Part shown: positions 35,640 to 44,708 of the stretch, in pieces | How positions within the stretch are numbered: the first letter of the stretch is position 1 | Layout: every line of letters begins with the position of its first letter | Assembly (NCBI RefSeq): GCF_018070075.1 | Contig: NZ_JAGPXE010000008.1 | Span: 124,001-188,000 of the forward strand | Length of the DNA stretch: 64,000 nt | Source: Saccharopolyspora endophytica | Lineage (GTDB): Bacteria > Actinomycetota > Actinomycetes > Mycobacteriales > Pseudonocardiaceae | Direction of reading: 5' to 3' | The notes under the pieces: model-generated | Told to the model about the DNA's origin: nothing | The model's input: the letters and a program-made list of their open reading frames with translations, nothing else | Databases searched by the model: none | Made by a program: the position numbers and the translations under genes

Positions 35640-36446
35640 GTGCTGACCGCGTTGAACTGGCCCGGATTCGCCGATCTCACCCTCGCCGGGCTGCTGTTCC
35701 TCTGCGCGGCGGCGTTCCTCGCCGGAGCCGTGGACGCGATCGTCGGCGGCGGTGGCCTCATCCAGCTGCCCGCGATGCTGATGCTGCTGCCCGGCGGCGA
35801 GGTCGTCTACTCGCTGGCCACCAGCAAGGTCGCCGCGATCGCCGGGACCTCGGCCGCAGCTCGCACCTACGCCAAGCGCACCCCGATGGACTGGCGGGCC
35901 GCGCTGCCGATGGCGCTGGTGGCGCTGCTCGGATCGCTGGGCGGGGCGGCGCTGGCCGATGCGCTGCCCTCGTCGGTGCTCAACGTCGTGGTGCTGGTCG
36001 CGCTGGTCGTGGTCGGCATCTACACGTGGCGCAAGCCCGATCTCGGCTCGGTGCACGCTCCCCGGTTCGCGCGCCGGCTCCAGCTGGTGCTGATGCTGCT
36101 CGGCGGTGCGGTGATCGGGTTCTGGGACGGCATCGCCGGGCCGGGAACCGGCTCGTTCCTGGTGTTCTGGCTGGTCAGCCTGGTCGGATTCGCCTTCGTC
36201 ACCGCATCGGCGACCGCGAAGGTCGTCAACGTGGCCACCAACCTGGGCGCACTGTTCTTCTTCATCCCGGCCGGCAAGGTCCTGTGGGGCCTGGGGCTGG
36301 TGATGGCCGCCAGCAACATCGCGGGCAGCGTGCTCGGCGCGACGCTGGCCGCCGGTCGCGGATCGGCGTTCGTGCGGCGGGTGTTCCTGACGGTGGTGGT
36401 CGGACTCGTGGTCAGCCTCGGCTGGAAGATCGCGCTCAGCGGCTGA
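35640..36446 (+). CDS. TSUP (TauE/SafE) family permease
   Basis: 268 residues from GTG 35640, about eight hydrophobic segments. AAFLAGAVDAIVGGGGLIQLPAML near the N-terminus and GFWDGIAGPGTGSFLVFWLV at the start of the second half are the duplicated motifs of the 4-toluene sulfonate uptake / sulfite exporter family. Members export sulfite, sulfoacetate or taurine-derived sulfonates. No sulfur genes are next to it here, so the substrate is open. The EamA gene follows by 23 nt, so they may form an operon. Confidence 0.9.
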   Translation: MLTALNWPGFADLTLAGLLFLCAAAFLAGAVDAIVGGGGLIQLPAMLMLLPGGEVVYSLATSKVAAIAGTSAAARTYAKRTPMDWRAALPMALVALLGSLGGAALADALPSSVLNVVVLVALVVVGIYTWRKPDLGSVHAPRFARRLQLVLMLLGGAVIGFWDGIAGPGTGSFLVFWLVSLVGFAFVTASATAKVVNVATNLGALFFFIPAGKVLWGLGLVMAASNIAGSVLGATLAAGRGSAFVRRVFLTVVVGLVVSLGWKIALSG

Positions 36447-36469
36447 CCGGAACTCAGCTCCCCGGATTC

Positions 36470-37333
36470 ATGGGCGCTGCCGCAGTCGTTCTCGTCGTCC
36501 TGGCCGCTTTCGCGCACGCGGGCTGGAACTTCTTCGCCAAGCGCGCCGGCTCGTCCGGGCCGGTTTTCGTGTGGCTGACCGCGACCTGCTCGGCCGTGCT
36601 GTACCTGCCGGTGGCCGCGGGTGCGCTGCTGATCAGCGGCGCTCCCCCGTCGGGCGCGTGGCTGGTGGGCGTGCTGGTCAGCGCCGTCATCCACCTCGGC
36701 TACTTCCTGCTGCTGCAGAACGGCTACGCCGTCGGCGACATGTCCGTGGTGTACCCGCTGGCCAGGGGCACAGAGCCGATGCTGTCGATGCTGGTGGCGG
36801 TGCTGGTGCTGCACGAGCGGCCGGGATGGCTCGGGGTGTGCGGCGGTCTGCTGGTCGTCGCCGGAGTCTTCGTGATCGGCCTGTCCGACGGGATGCCCCG
36901 CGCCGGGGCGAACCTCGCCGGAGTCGGGTTCGGACTGCTGACCGGAGCGCTGATCGCGACCTACACGGTGTGGGACGCGCACGCCGTGACCGGGCTGGCG
37001 CTGTCACCGCTGCTGCTCGACTGGGCCAACAACCTCTCCCGCAGCGCCATGCTCGCGCCCTACGCCGCACGGCGGCGCGGTGCGCTCGCGCGGATCTGGG
37101 CCGAGCACCGGCGGGAGATCCTCGCCGTCGGGCTGCTGTCTCCCCTGGCCTACATCCTGGTGCTGTTCGCGATGCAGATGGCGCCGGTGAGCTTGGTGGC
37201 CCCGGCGCGGGAGCTGAGCATCGTCATCGCCGGACTGCTGGCCTGGTGGCTGCTCGGCGAGGCGCAACCGGTGCGGCGGATGACCGGCGCGGTCGTGGTG
37301 CTCGCCGGTGTGGTGCTGCTCGGTGTGGCGTGA
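36470..37333 (+). CDS. EamA/DMT-family transporter
   Basis: 287 residues from ATG 36470, ten hydrophobic segments in two EamA repeats. The first repeat includes AHAGWNFFAKRAGSSGPVF and VVYPLARGTEPMLSMLVAVL, the second WDAHAV and VAPARELSIVIAGLLAWWLLGE. Drug/metabolite exporters of this fold move amino acids or other small metabolites. Substrate unknown. It ends directly against the convergent holA stop with no gap, so no terminator separates them. Confidence 0.88.
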   Translation: MGAAAVVLVVLAAFAHAGWNFFAKRAGSSGPVFVWLTATCSAVLYLPVAAGALLISGAPPSGAWLVGVLVSAVIHLGYFLLLQNGYAVGDMSVVYPLARGTEPMLSMLVAVLVLHERPGWLGVCGGLLVVAGVFVIGLSDGMPRAGANLAGVGFGLLTGALIATYTVWDAHAVTGLALSPLLLDWANNLSRSAMLAPYAARRRGALARIWAEHRREILAVGLLSPLAYILVLFAMQMAPVSLVAPARELSIVIAGLLAWWLLGEAQPVRRMTGAVVVLAGVVLLGVA

Positions 37334-38320
37334 TCAGGTGCGCTGGTTGCGCAGCGAGACCAGGCGCAGAACCGTCTTCTCCAGGGCGTAGTCGGCGTCG
37401 GCGGCCATGCCCTTCACGCCCGCGTTGACCTCGGCGACGACCTGCAGCGCCGCCGCCAGGCTCGTGGGCGTCCAGCCGCGCGACTGGGACTGCGCCTTCT
37501 TGACCTTCCAGGCGGGCATGCCGAGATCGCCTGCCAGGCGGTAGGGATCGTTGCGCCCGCCCGCAGCCGCGACGCGGCCGATCGTGCGGACCGAGTCGGC
37601 CAGGGCGTCGGCGATGAGCACGTGCGGCACGCCGAGCTGGATCGCCCAGCGCAGCGCCTCCAACGCTCCCGCCCGGTCACCGACCACGGCCTTCTCCGCG
37701 ACGGCGAACCCCGTCACCTCGGCGCGGCCCCGGTAGTAGCGGCCGACCGCGTCCGCGTCGATCTTGCCGCCCGTGTCGGCCACCAGCTGCGAGGCCGCGG
37801 CCGACAGCTCCCGCAGGTCCGAGCCGACCGCCTCGATCAGCGCGCTGACCCCGCCGGAGTCGGACTTGCCGCCCGCGCGGCGGATCTCGTCGCGGACGAA
37901 CGCCTCGCGGTCGGCGGGCTTGGTGAGCTTCTTGCACTCGGTGACCCGGGCGCCGACCTTCTTCAGCGCGTTGGGCAGTTCCTTGGCGTGCTTGGCCCGC
38001 CCGCCACCGTTGTGCAGGACGATCAGGGTCACGCCCTCGGCCGGCTGCTTGGCGTGCAGCAACAAGGCCTCGGCGATCTCCTTTCCCGCGTCCTGAGCCG
38101 ATTCGATCGCCAGCACGCGGGCCTCTGCGAACAGCGAGGGACTCAGCATTTCGGCCAGCTCCGGAGGGGTGAGCTCACTCACCTTCACCCTGCTGAAATC
38201 GGCCTCCGGATCGGCCGCTCGGGCTGCCCCGACCGCAGCCCACATCGCGCGCTCCACCAGCAGCTCTTCGTCTCCGAGAACCAAGTGCAGCGGGTCCGCG
38301 ACAACGGTCGGTGAGCTCAT
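37334..38320 (-). CDS. holA: DNA polymerase III subunit delta
   Basis: 328 residues. Wrench subunit of the clamp loader that opens the beta clamp. PLHLVLGDEELLVERA at the N-terminus, LRELSAAASQLVADTGGKI in the middle and the C-terminal collar part (LRWAIQLGVPHVLIADALADSVRTIG) fit HolA. Divergent from thrC. In mycobacteria it is likewise beside comEC and rpsT. Confidence 0.94.
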   Translation of the reverse strand: MSSPTVVADPLHLVLGDEELLVERAMWAAVGAARAADPEADFSRVKVSELTPPELAEMLSPSLFAEARVLAIESAQDAGKEIAEALLLHAKQPAEGVTLIVLHNGGGRAKHAKELPNALKKVGARVTECKKLTKPADREAFVRDEIRRAGGKSDSGGVSALIEAVGSDLRELSAAASQLVADTGGKIDADAVGRYYRGRAEVTGFAVAEKAVVGDRAGALEALRWAIQLGVPHVLIADALADSVRTIGRVAAAGGRNDPYRLAGDLGMPAWKVKKAQSQSRGWTPTSLAAALQVVAEVNAGVKGMAADADYALEKTVLRLVSLRNQRT

Positions 38321-38394
38321 GGAGGAATGGTCCCACGGGCCCGCGACAGTCTCGCCATCTGGATGCGCACTGGCCAGGAATGCATTCGTTCAAC

Positions 38395-38400
38395 TAACGT
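38395..38400 (+). promoter_or_regulatory. -10 box TAACGT upstream of the thrC riboswitch
   Basis: TAACGT ends 17 nt before the riboswitch 5' stem, so a transcript starting near 38407 would contain the whole aptamer. No convincing -35 was seen. Confidence 0.45.
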
Positions 38401-38417
38401 TGCCCTCACAACCGAAT

Positions 38418-38554
38418 AGCTCATCCAGAGGGGCAGAGGGAACGGCCCGTTGAAGCCCCGGCAACCGTTCGTCCGCTGCATCGTGCAAAAAACCGGCGCG
38501 AGGTCACGGACGGAACAGGTGCCAATTCCGACCCGTCCGCGGGACAGATGAGGA
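38418..38554 (+). promoter_or_regulatory. SAM riboswitch (S-box superfamily) controlling thrC
   Basis: Seen: P1 5' strand CTCATC (38420-38425); the G/A-rich AGAGGGGCAGAGGGAACGG; the core TTGAAGCCCCGGCAACC; a paired arm CGGACGG / CCGTCCG; GGTGCCAATTCC; and P1 3' strand GATGAG (38547-38552). These are the conserved elements of SAM-I/SAM-IV aptamers that bind S-adenosylmethionine. I cannot decide between the two classes without a covariance model. The 3' strand of P1 runs straight into the thrC Shine-Dalgarno (AGGAGAGG, 38551-38558), so SAM binding would hide it. No terminator hairpin intervenes, which suggests translational control. Confidence 0.9.
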
Positions 38555-38568
38555 GAGGACCTCGCGCG

Positions 38569-39837
38569 ATGACTGCTGCTGCCCCCGCCAACACGACCGC
38601 CGGCAAGAAGTTCGATCTCGGCAACGCCGTCGAACTGGTGTCCAAGGAAGAGGGACACCGGCAGCCGCTGGCTCCCGAATTCGTCTCCCTCGAAGACTTC
38701 TCGCCGCTTGAGGTCGCCTACGACTTCGGCAAGATCCGCCGCGAGGAGATCGAGGCCGGTCCGCGGTCGATCTGGCGCTACAAGCAGTTCCTGCCGGTTC
38801 CGGGCAACGTCGACCAGATCCCGAACACCGAGCCCGGCTGTACCCGCTTGATCCAGGCGGACAACCTCGCCAAGGCCCTCGGCGTGAAGAAGATCTGGAT
38901 CAAGGACGACACCGGCAACCCCACGCACTCCTTCAAGGACCGCGTCGTCGCCGTCGCACTGGCCGCCGCCCGCGAGTTCGGGTTCAAGGTGCTGGCCTGC
39001 CCGTCGACCGGCAACCTCGCCAACGCCGTGGCCGCCGCCGCTGCCCGCGCCGGCTGGGACTCGGTCGTGCTGGTGCCCAAGACCCTCGAGCGCGCCAAGA
39101 TCCTGATGAGCGCGGTCTACGACGGCTCGCTGCTGGCCGTCGACGGCAACTACGACGACGTCAACCGGCTCGCGACCGAGCTCGCCGGCGAGCACGAGGA
39201 CTGGGCGTTCGTCAACGTCAACGTCCGGCCCTACTACTCCGAGGGCTCCAAGACCCTGGCCTTCGAGGTCGCCGAGCAGCTGGGCTGGCGCATCCCCGAG
39301 CAGATCGTGGTGCCGATCGCCTCCGGCTCGCAGCTGACCAAGGTCTACAAGGGCTTCAACGAGTTCGCCCAGGTCGGCCTGGTCGACGAGAGCCCGGTGA
39401 AGATCTTCGGCGCGCAGGCCTCGGGCTGCTCCCCGGTCTCCACCGCCTTCCGCAACGGCCACGACGTCGTGCAGCCGGTCAAGCCGGACACCATCGCCCG
39501 CTCGCTGGCCATCGGCGCCCCCGCCGACGGTCCGTACGTGCTCGACATCGTCCGCAAGACCGGCGGTGCCATCGAGGACGTCACCGACGACGAGGTCCGC
39601 GCCGGCATCCGGCTGCTGGCCCGCACCGAGGGCATCTTCGCCGAGACCGCCGGTGGCGTGACCGTGGCGACCGCCAAGAAGCTCATCGAGGCCGGCAAGA
39701 TCGACCCGGATGCCGAGACGGTCCTGCTGATCACCGGTGACGGCCTCAAGACCCTGGACGCCGTCGAGGGCGAGCTCGGCCCGAAGGCCACCGTCGCCCC
39801 GAACACCGAGTCGGTGAACCAGGCGCTCGGCCTCTGA
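38569..39837 (+). CDS. thrC: Threonine synthase
   Basis: 422 residues, ATG 38569, 10 nt after the AGGAGAGG that abuts the riboswitch. PLP enzyme of fold type II turning O-phosphohomoserine into threonine. The PLP lysine is in NPTHSFKDRVV near residue 125. GSQLTKVYKGFNEF and TAGGVTVATAKKL are threonine synthase sequence, plant-like in length without the regulatory N-terminal extension. Homoserine phosphate stands at the threonine/methionine branch, so SAM control makes metabolic sense. No hom or thrB is near, so this could be a second threonine synthase. Confidence 0.92.
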   Translation: MTAAAPANTTAGKKFDLGNAVELVSKEEGHRQPLAPEFVSLEDFSPLEVAYDFGKIRREEIEAGPRSIWRYKQFLPVPGNVDQIPNTEPGCTRLIQADNLAKALGVKKIWIKDDTGNPTHSFKDRVVAVALAAAREFGFKVLACPSTGNLANAVAAAAARAGWDSVVLVPKTLERAKILMSAVYDGSLLAVDGNYDDVNRLATELAGEHEDWAFVNVNVRPYYSEGSKTLAFEVAEQLGWRIPEQIVVPIASGSQLTKVYKGFNEFAQVGLVDESPVKIFGAQASGCSPVSTAFRNGHDVVQPVKPDTIARSLAIGAPADGPYVLDIVRKTGGAIEDVTDDEVRAGIRLLARTEGIFAETAGGVTVATAKKLIEAGKIDPDAETVLLITGDGLKTLDAVEGELGPKATVAPNTESVNQALGL

Positions 39838-39867
39838 TTCGGTTGTAGGCGAATCCTCCTCTCTCAA

Positions 39868-39905
39868 GGGTGGGTGGTGTCCCGACGGGACGCCACCCAC
39901 CTTTT
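39868..39905. terminator. Terminator of thrC
   Basis: 15-bp stem GGTGGGTGGTGTCCC with GGGACGCCACCCACC (one G-T pair), loop GAC, followed by TTTT on the plus strand. It also separates thrC from the convergent comEC. Confidence 0.8.
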
Positions 39906-39922
39906 CGTCCACTTCGGACACC

Positions 39923-42265
39923 TCAGTTGTCGGTGGCGCGCAGCGGGTCTCCGCGTGCCACGAACCGAGGCCCCTGCGGCCCGGGCAGGACCGCGATGTC
40001 TCCTTCCTGGTCGGTGCGCAGCACCCGGGTGCCCGCGCGGGCCAGCGTGTCGATCACGAACGGGTTCGGGTGCCCGTAGTCATTGCCCGCGCCGACGCTG
40101 ATCAGCGCGAGCCTCGGCCGCACCGCCCGCAGGAAGCGCGGTGTCGTGTAACGGGATCCGTGGTGCGGAACCTTGAGCACGTCCGCTCGCAGATCCGCGC
40201 CGGAGGACACCAGACGCCCCTGCCCCGGCAGCTCCACGTCACCGGTGAGCAGCACGCGCCCCGCCGGGGTGGTCGCGCGGATCACCAGCGACGCGTCGTT
40301 GGCGTCGTCGGCGGTCTGCGTCCGGGTCACGCCCGGACCGGGGGCGAGGACGTCGAGCACGAGACCCGGCCACGCCAGCCGCTGCCCGGCCTGCAGGGTG
40401 ACGATCGGCGTGCGGTGCGCGCGGGTGTCGCGCACCAAGTCGTCGAAGGCCCACCCCGGTTCGCGCAACGGCCCGATCGCCACAGCGCCGACCGGGATCT
40501 CGCCCAGCACCGTGCGCAGGCCGCTGACGTGGTCGGCGTGCAGGTGCGTGAGCACCGCCATCGACACCCGGCGAATCCCCAGTCGCCGCAGGCAGTTCGA
40601 CGCCCGGCGCGGGTCCGGTCCGGTGTCGACCACGACGGCTTCCTCCGGTCTCCCGGTCGCCAGCACGAGTCCGTCGCCCTGCCCCACGTCGCAGGCCACC
40701 ACGCTCCAGCCCCGCGCGGGCCAGCCCGGCAGCATGGTGCGCACCGGCAGCACGACCAGCGCGCTGAGCAGCACCGCGACCACCGCGAGCAGCCGAATCC
40801 TCCTTCCTCGCAACGCGATCAACCCCACCAGCAGCAGAACCGCCAGCAGCAGTCCACCGCCGGTGCCCGTCGGCCAGTCGAACACCGCGCCCGGCACCGC
40901 CGAGGCGCGGTCGGCGACCAGCAGCACCCACTCCAACTCCGGTCCGGCCAGCACGACACCGACCGCCGCCGCCCACGTCGACACCGGTGCGATGACGGTG
41001 GTCAGCACGCCGAACACCGTCGCCGGGGCGATCACCGGCGCCGCCAGCAGGTTGGCCGGCACCGCCACCAGGCTCACGCCTCCGGAGATCGCGGCGATCA
41101 ACGGCGCGGTGACCACGTGCGCGGCCACCGGAACGGCGATCGCCTCGGCCAGCCCGACCGGAACGCCGCGCGCCCGCAACGCCGCCGCCCACACCGGCGC
41201 CAGCAGCACCAGGCCCGCCGTGGCCGCGACCGACAGGGCGAACCCCGCGCTGACCGCCAGCTCCGGCAGCAGGAGCAGCAGCCCGATCACGCTCGCCGCC
41301 AGCGCAGGCAGCGCCGAGCGACGACGGCCCAGCACCAGCGCGAACAGCGTGATGGCTCCCATCACCGCGGCCCGCAGCACGCTCGGTTCGGGCCCGGTCA
41401 GGGCGACGAACCCGACCAGCGCCGCACCCGCGCCCAGCGCGCAGACCACCGGCCCCATGCCCAGCAGGCGCAGCAGCACCAGGACCGCACCGCACACGAT
41501 CGCCAGGTTCGCCCCCGAGACGGCCGTCAGGTGGCTCAGGCCCGCCGTCTCGAACTCCTGCTCCACCTCCGGGTCCAGCCCGCTGGTATCGCCGACGACC
41601 AGTCCCGGCAGCAGCCCGGCCGCTTCCGGCCCCAGGTGCCGTCCCGCGATCTCGCGCAGTCCCGCACGCATGTCCGCGGCCACGCGCTGCCACTCCGGTG
41701 GAGCAGCGACCTCGCCCGGCGCCCGGTAGACCGGGACCACCGCCACGACGAGCTGTCCGTCGCGCGGCGGCGCCGCCTTGCCCCGGACCGTGAGCCGCTG
41801 CCCGGCGATCAGTCCGCGCCACGACTCGGTCGGCACCAGCAGCACCACCGAACCGCCTGCCGCGTACCGGCGTCCGGTGGTCTCGGCGGTCACGAGCTCC
41901 GCTCTGGCCAGCGAGCGGTCCTGCGCCCGGCTGGCGCCGAACGCCGCCCCTCGCAGCGGAGTCGGCGCGGCCGTCAGCTCCACCCGCAGCACCACCTGCT
42001 CACCGGCATCCGCCGCGCGGCGGAGCGGATGTTCCTCGACGTCGTGGGCCCGGATCGCGATGCCGGTCGCCGACACCGCGGCGAGCAGCAGAACCACCAG
42101 GACCGCCTTGGACCCCGACCGCCGCGAGATCATCAGGACCACCGGCAACGCCGCCGCCAGCGCCGTCACCGCGGCCGGAACCCAGCCCGCCAGCAGACCG
42201 AGCAGCGTCACCGCCCAGACCGCCGCTGCCGCCGGGACCAGCCGCAGGTCCAGCCGCCGGATCAC
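39923..42265 (-). CDS. comEC: ComEC/Rec2 DNA-uptake channel protein
   Basis: 780 residues from GTG 42265, coupled to comEA by GTGA overlap. N-terminal membrane segments, a DUF4131-like beta domain, then the competence domain (GLVVGDTSGLDPEVEQEFETAG, LTAVSGANLAIVCGAVL) with several more spans. The C-terminal metallo-beta-lactamase domain has THLHADHVSGL near residue 565 and HHGSRYTT. It forms the inner-membrane channel for single-strand DNA in transformation. The motifs are intact. Whether the organism is competent is unknown; no type IV pilus genes are in the window. Confidence 0.93.
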   Translation of the reverse strand: MIRRLDLRLVPAAAAVWAVTLLGLLAGWVPAAVTALAAALPVVLMISRRSGSKAVLVVLLLAAVSATGIAIRAHDVEEHPLRRAADAGEQVVLRVELTAAPTPLRGAAFGASRAQDRSLARAELVTAETTGRRYAAGGSVVLLVPTESWRGLIAGQRLTVRGKAAPPRDGQLVVAVVPVYRAPGEVAAPPEWQRVAADMRAGLREIAGRHLGPEAAGLLPGLVVGDTSGLDPEVEQEFETAGLSHLTAVSGANLAIVCGAVLVLLRLLGMGPVVCALGAGAALVGFVALTGPEPSVLRAAVMGAITLFALVLGRRRSALPALAASVIGLLLLLPELAVSAGFALSVAATAGLVLLAPVWAAALRARGVPVGLAEAIAVPVAAHVVTAPLIAAISGGVSLVAVPANLLAAPVIAPATVFGVLTTVIAPVSTWAAAVGVVLAGPELEWVLLVADRASAVPGAVFDWPTGTGGGLLLAVLLLVGLIALRGRRIRLLAVVAVLLSALVVLPVRTMLPGWPARGWSVVACDVGQGDGLVLATGRPEEAVVVDTGPDPRRASNCLRRLGIRRVSMAVLTHLHADHVSGLRTVLGEIPVGAVAIGPLREPGWAFDDLVRDTRAHRTPIVTLQAGQRLAWPGLVLDVLAPGPGVTRTQTADDANDASLVIRATTPAGRVLLTGDVELPGQGRLVSSGADLRADVLKVPHHGSRYTTPRFLRAVRPRLALISVGAGNDYGHPNPFVIDTLARAGTRVLRTDQEGDIAVLPGPQGPRFVARGDPLRATDN

Positions 42266-43068
42266 ACCCGCACCAGATCGCGCAGCTTGGACAGCCGAGC
42301 CTCGCCGATCCCGCCGACCTCCTGGAGCTGATCCACCGAGCCGAAGCGGCCGTGCTCGGTGCGCCACTGCAGGATTCGCTCGGCGGTGACCTCGCCGACC
42401 CCTGGTAGTCCATCGAGCTGCTCCTTCGTCGCGGTGTTGAGATCGACCTTGCCGTCGCCGCCGGCACCCGCGCCGGTCTGCCCTGGCTGAGCCTCCGGTG
42501 GCACCGGGATCGCGACGTAGAGCTGCTCGCCGTCGGTCAGGCGGCGAGCGAGGTTGAGCCCGGTCAGGTCGGTGTCGGGAAGCGGCCCGCCCGCAGCCGA
42601 CACCGCGTCGGCGACGCGCGCACCGGCCGAGACCGTGACCAGACCGGGGCGCTGAACTCGGCCGACGACGCTGACCACCAGCTCCGCGGGAACGGCGGCA
42701 CTGGTCGACACCGGTGGTGGCGGAGCCGGAAGCGGTGGCGGAGCGGACTCGGCCGTCGGGCGGCCGGACCAGGCGAGGACGAGCACGCCGAGCAGCACGA
42801 GGGCCGCCACCAACGACAGCGCGAGCACACCGGCGCGACCGGGGTCCACCCTCGACCTCAGCAAGGATTCGGGCAGCCACCGCTCGGCGAACCGCGACAG
42901 CGGCGAACTTCGGCCGCCGCCGGGCGGTTTCACCGAGTAGTTGGGCTCGAGTCGTCGCGTCGGCTCGTCGTGCTCGGCCTCGCGGCGCAGCGTCTGCAAC
43001 CGGGACCGGGTGTCGAGCTGCTCGTAGGAGTCGTCGTCAGCGGCGCGGAAGAGCTTGGTGTCGAACAT
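42262..43068 (-). CDS. comEA: ComEA DNA-binding protein
   Basis: 268 residues, ATG 43068, with TACCGT 7 nt upstream. One membrane span near residues 81-102 (VLALSLVAALVLLGVLVLAW), then a Pro-rich stretch. An SLBB-type domain follows (VSVVGRVQRPGLVTVSAGAR), and a C-terminal double helix-hairpin-helix (VDLNTATKEQLDGLPGVG, GGIGEARLSKLRDLV). It anchors incoming double-stranded DNA outside the membrane for ComEC. The N-terminal ~75 residues are cytosolic, charged and unlike other families. Confidence 0.93.
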   Translation of the reverse strand: MFDTKLFRAADDDSYEQLDTRSRLQTLRREAEHDEPTRRLEPNYSVKPPGGGRSSPLSRFAERWLPESLLRSRVDPGRAGVLALSLVAALVLLGVLVLAWSGRPTAESAPPPLPAPPPPVSTSAAVPAELVVSVVGRVQRPGLVTVSAGARVADAVSAAGGPLPDTDLTGLNLARRLTDGEQLYVAIPVPPEAQPGQTGAGAGGDGKVDLNTATKEQLDGLPGVGEVTAERILQWRTEHGRFGSVDQLQEVGGIGEARLSKLRDLVRV

Positions 43069-43075
43069 GCCGTCG

Positions 43076-43081
43076 ACGGTA
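43076..43081 (-). promoter_or_regulatory. -10 box TACCGT of comEA-comEC (leaderless)
   Basis: TACCGT on the minus strand lies exactly 7 nt before the comEA ATG. Confidence 0.5.
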
Positions 43082-43191
43082 GCGCGACCGAAATGCGTTG
43101 CGCACCATCATTTTTCATGTATCTGACTACTGTGGACCAAGCCTCGCCGAGATTCAGCTCGATGGTGTGGAATCCGCACCCCGAAGGGTTT

Positions 43192-44052
43192 TCACGCGCC
43201 GAAACGCCACCCGTTCGGGAGAACCACCACGCCCACGGATCCGGGGCCGATGTGCGCCCCGATGACCGCGCCGACCTCCGAGACGACGCACTCCACCGAC
43301 TCCCCCAGCTCGGCGGTGAACCGCGCCGCCAGCTCCTCTGCGTGCTCCGCGGCGGCGAGGTGGTGCACCGCGATCGCCGCCGAACCGGAACCGGCCGCGT
43401 CCAGCGAGACGTCGCGAAGCCGCGCCATCGCGCGAGTCGTGGTGCGCACCTTCTCCAGCGCGTCGATGCGCCCGTCGTCGACGTGCAGCAACGGCTTGAT
43501 CGACAGCGCCGTGCCCAGCACCGCCGCCGCGGTGCCGATGCGCCCACCTCGGCGCAGGTACTCCAGGGTCTGCACGGAGAACACGGTGGTCGTGCGCGCG
43601 GCCGTCACCGCAGCGGTGTGCTCCACCTCGTCCAGGTCGGCGCCCGCCTGAGCGGCGTCGGCGGCTCCGAGCACGGAGAACCCCAGCCCCATCGCCGCCG
43701 ACCGCGAGTCCACCACCCGCACGCGGTCCGGGTCTGTCTCGCGCGCGGCCAGCCGAGCGGCGTCCCAGGTCCCCGACAGCTGCCGGGACAGGTGCACCGC
43801 CACGACCCCCTCGGCGCCGTCGTCCAGCGCCTGCCGATAAGCGCGGGCCAGCTCTCCCGAGGTGGCGCTCGCGGTGGTCACCCGGTGCTTGTTCTCCAGC
43901 GCCTCAGCGAGGTCGCGAGGCGAGAACTCGGTCTCGTAGACGTGCTTGCCACCGTTCACGCTGACGTGCAGCGGAACGACCCGAACCCCGTACCGCGCGG
44001 CGTATCCGGACGGCAGGTACGCCGTGGAATCGGTGACGACGGCAATGGACAC
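43192..44052 (-). CDS. DegV-family fatty acid-binding protein
   Basis: 286 residues from GTG 44052, with TAGGGT 7 nt upstream. N-terminal SIAVVTDSTAYLP and VVPLHVSVNG, then TASATSGELARAYRQAL and a C-terminal domain ending in HIGPGSVGVVVL are typical of DegV/FakB. These proteins bind a fatty acid and, where FakA is present, present it for phosphorylation. No fakA is visible. The same gene stands between comEA and gpgP in mycobacteria (there with octT also present). Confidence 0.92.
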   Translation of the reverse strand: MSIAVVTDSTAYLPSGYAARYGVRVVPLHVSVNGGKHVYETEFSPRDLAEALENKHRVTTASATSGELARAYRQALDDGAEGVVAVHLSRQLSGTWDAARLAARETDPDRVRVVDSRSAAMGLGFSVLGAADAAQAGADLDEVEHTAAVTAARTTTVFSVQTLEYLRRGGRIGTAAAVLGTALSIKPLLHVDDGRIDALEKVRTTTRAMARLRDVSLDAAGSGSAAIAVHHLAAAEHAEELAARFTAELGESVECVVSEVGAVIGAHIGPGSVGVVVLPNGWRFGA

Positions 44053-44059
44053 GGACGCA

Positions 44060-44065
44060 ACCCTA
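44060..44065 (-). promoter_or_regulatory. -10 box TAGGGT of degV (leaderless)
   Basis: TAGGGT on the minus strand ends 7 nt before the GTG at 44052, inside the 35-nt gap after gpgP. Confidence 0.5.
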
Positions 44066-44087
44066 CGACGTCAGACGGCAGATGCGA

Positions 44088-44708
44088 TCACACGTGGGCT
44101 TGCGCCCCGGCGTTGTAGACCATCAGGCGCCAACGGTGATCGCTGGGGCTGCGGCGGTTGAGGACCACCCAGTGGCAGTTGCGCACCCCGCCCAGACCCG
44201 GCCACAGCTCCACCGGCAGCGCCAGCAGCTTCGCGGTGAGCGCGGTGATCAGCCCGCCGTGCGCGCACAGCAGCGCGGTTCCCTCGTAGTGGTCGTCGAG
44301 CTCGGTGACGACCTCGACGGCACGGGTGGCGACCTCGATGCGGGACTCGCCGCCGGGCGGCGCCCAGTCCGGGTTCGCCCGCCAGGTGTTCAGCGCACCG
44401 GGCCAGCCGTGCTCGACCTCGGCTCCGCTGAGCCCCTGCCACTCCCCGACGTGGGTCTCCCGCAGCCGCTTGTCCAGCTTCACCGGCTCGCCGCTGACCT
44501 TGGCGTAGGCGGCGGCGGTGGTGCGCGCGCGGTTCAGGTCGGAGCTGATGGCCACCGACGGCTCGAACGCGGCGATGGAGGGAGCGGCCTGCTCGGCCTG
44601 CTCGACGCCGTTGGCGGTCAGCGAGCTGTCGAGGTGACCCTGGATGCGGCCGGCGAGGTTGTAGTCGGTCTCGCCGTGCCGCCACAGCACGAGCCGGTCG
44701 AGGCTCAC
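44088..44708 (-). CDS. gpgP: Histidine phosphatase, probable glucosyl-3-phosphoglycerate phosphatase
   Basis: 206 residues from GTG 44708, overlapping the rsfS stop (GTGA). The catalytic RHGETDYNLAGRIQGHLD is near residue 10. The second His is in LLCAHGGLI near residue 153, and the proton-donor Glu follows the RETHVGEWQGL block. Phosphoglycerate mutase-like acid phosphatase fold. In mycobacteria the gene at this exact place, after nadD and rsfS, is GpgP of the methylglucose lipopolysaccharide pathway. The symbol rests on synteny; other small phosphate esters could be the substrate. Confidence 0.82.
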   Translation of the reverse strand: MSLDRLVLWRHGETDYNLAGRIQGHLDSSLTANGVEQAEQAAPSIAAFEPSVAISSDLNRARTTAAAYAKVSGEPVKLDKRLRETHVGEWQGLSGAEVEHGWPGALNTWRANPDWAPPGGESRIEVATRAVEVVTELDDHYEGTALLCAHGGLITALTAKLLALPVELWPGLGGVRNCHWVVLNRRSPSDHRWRLMVYNAGAQAHV

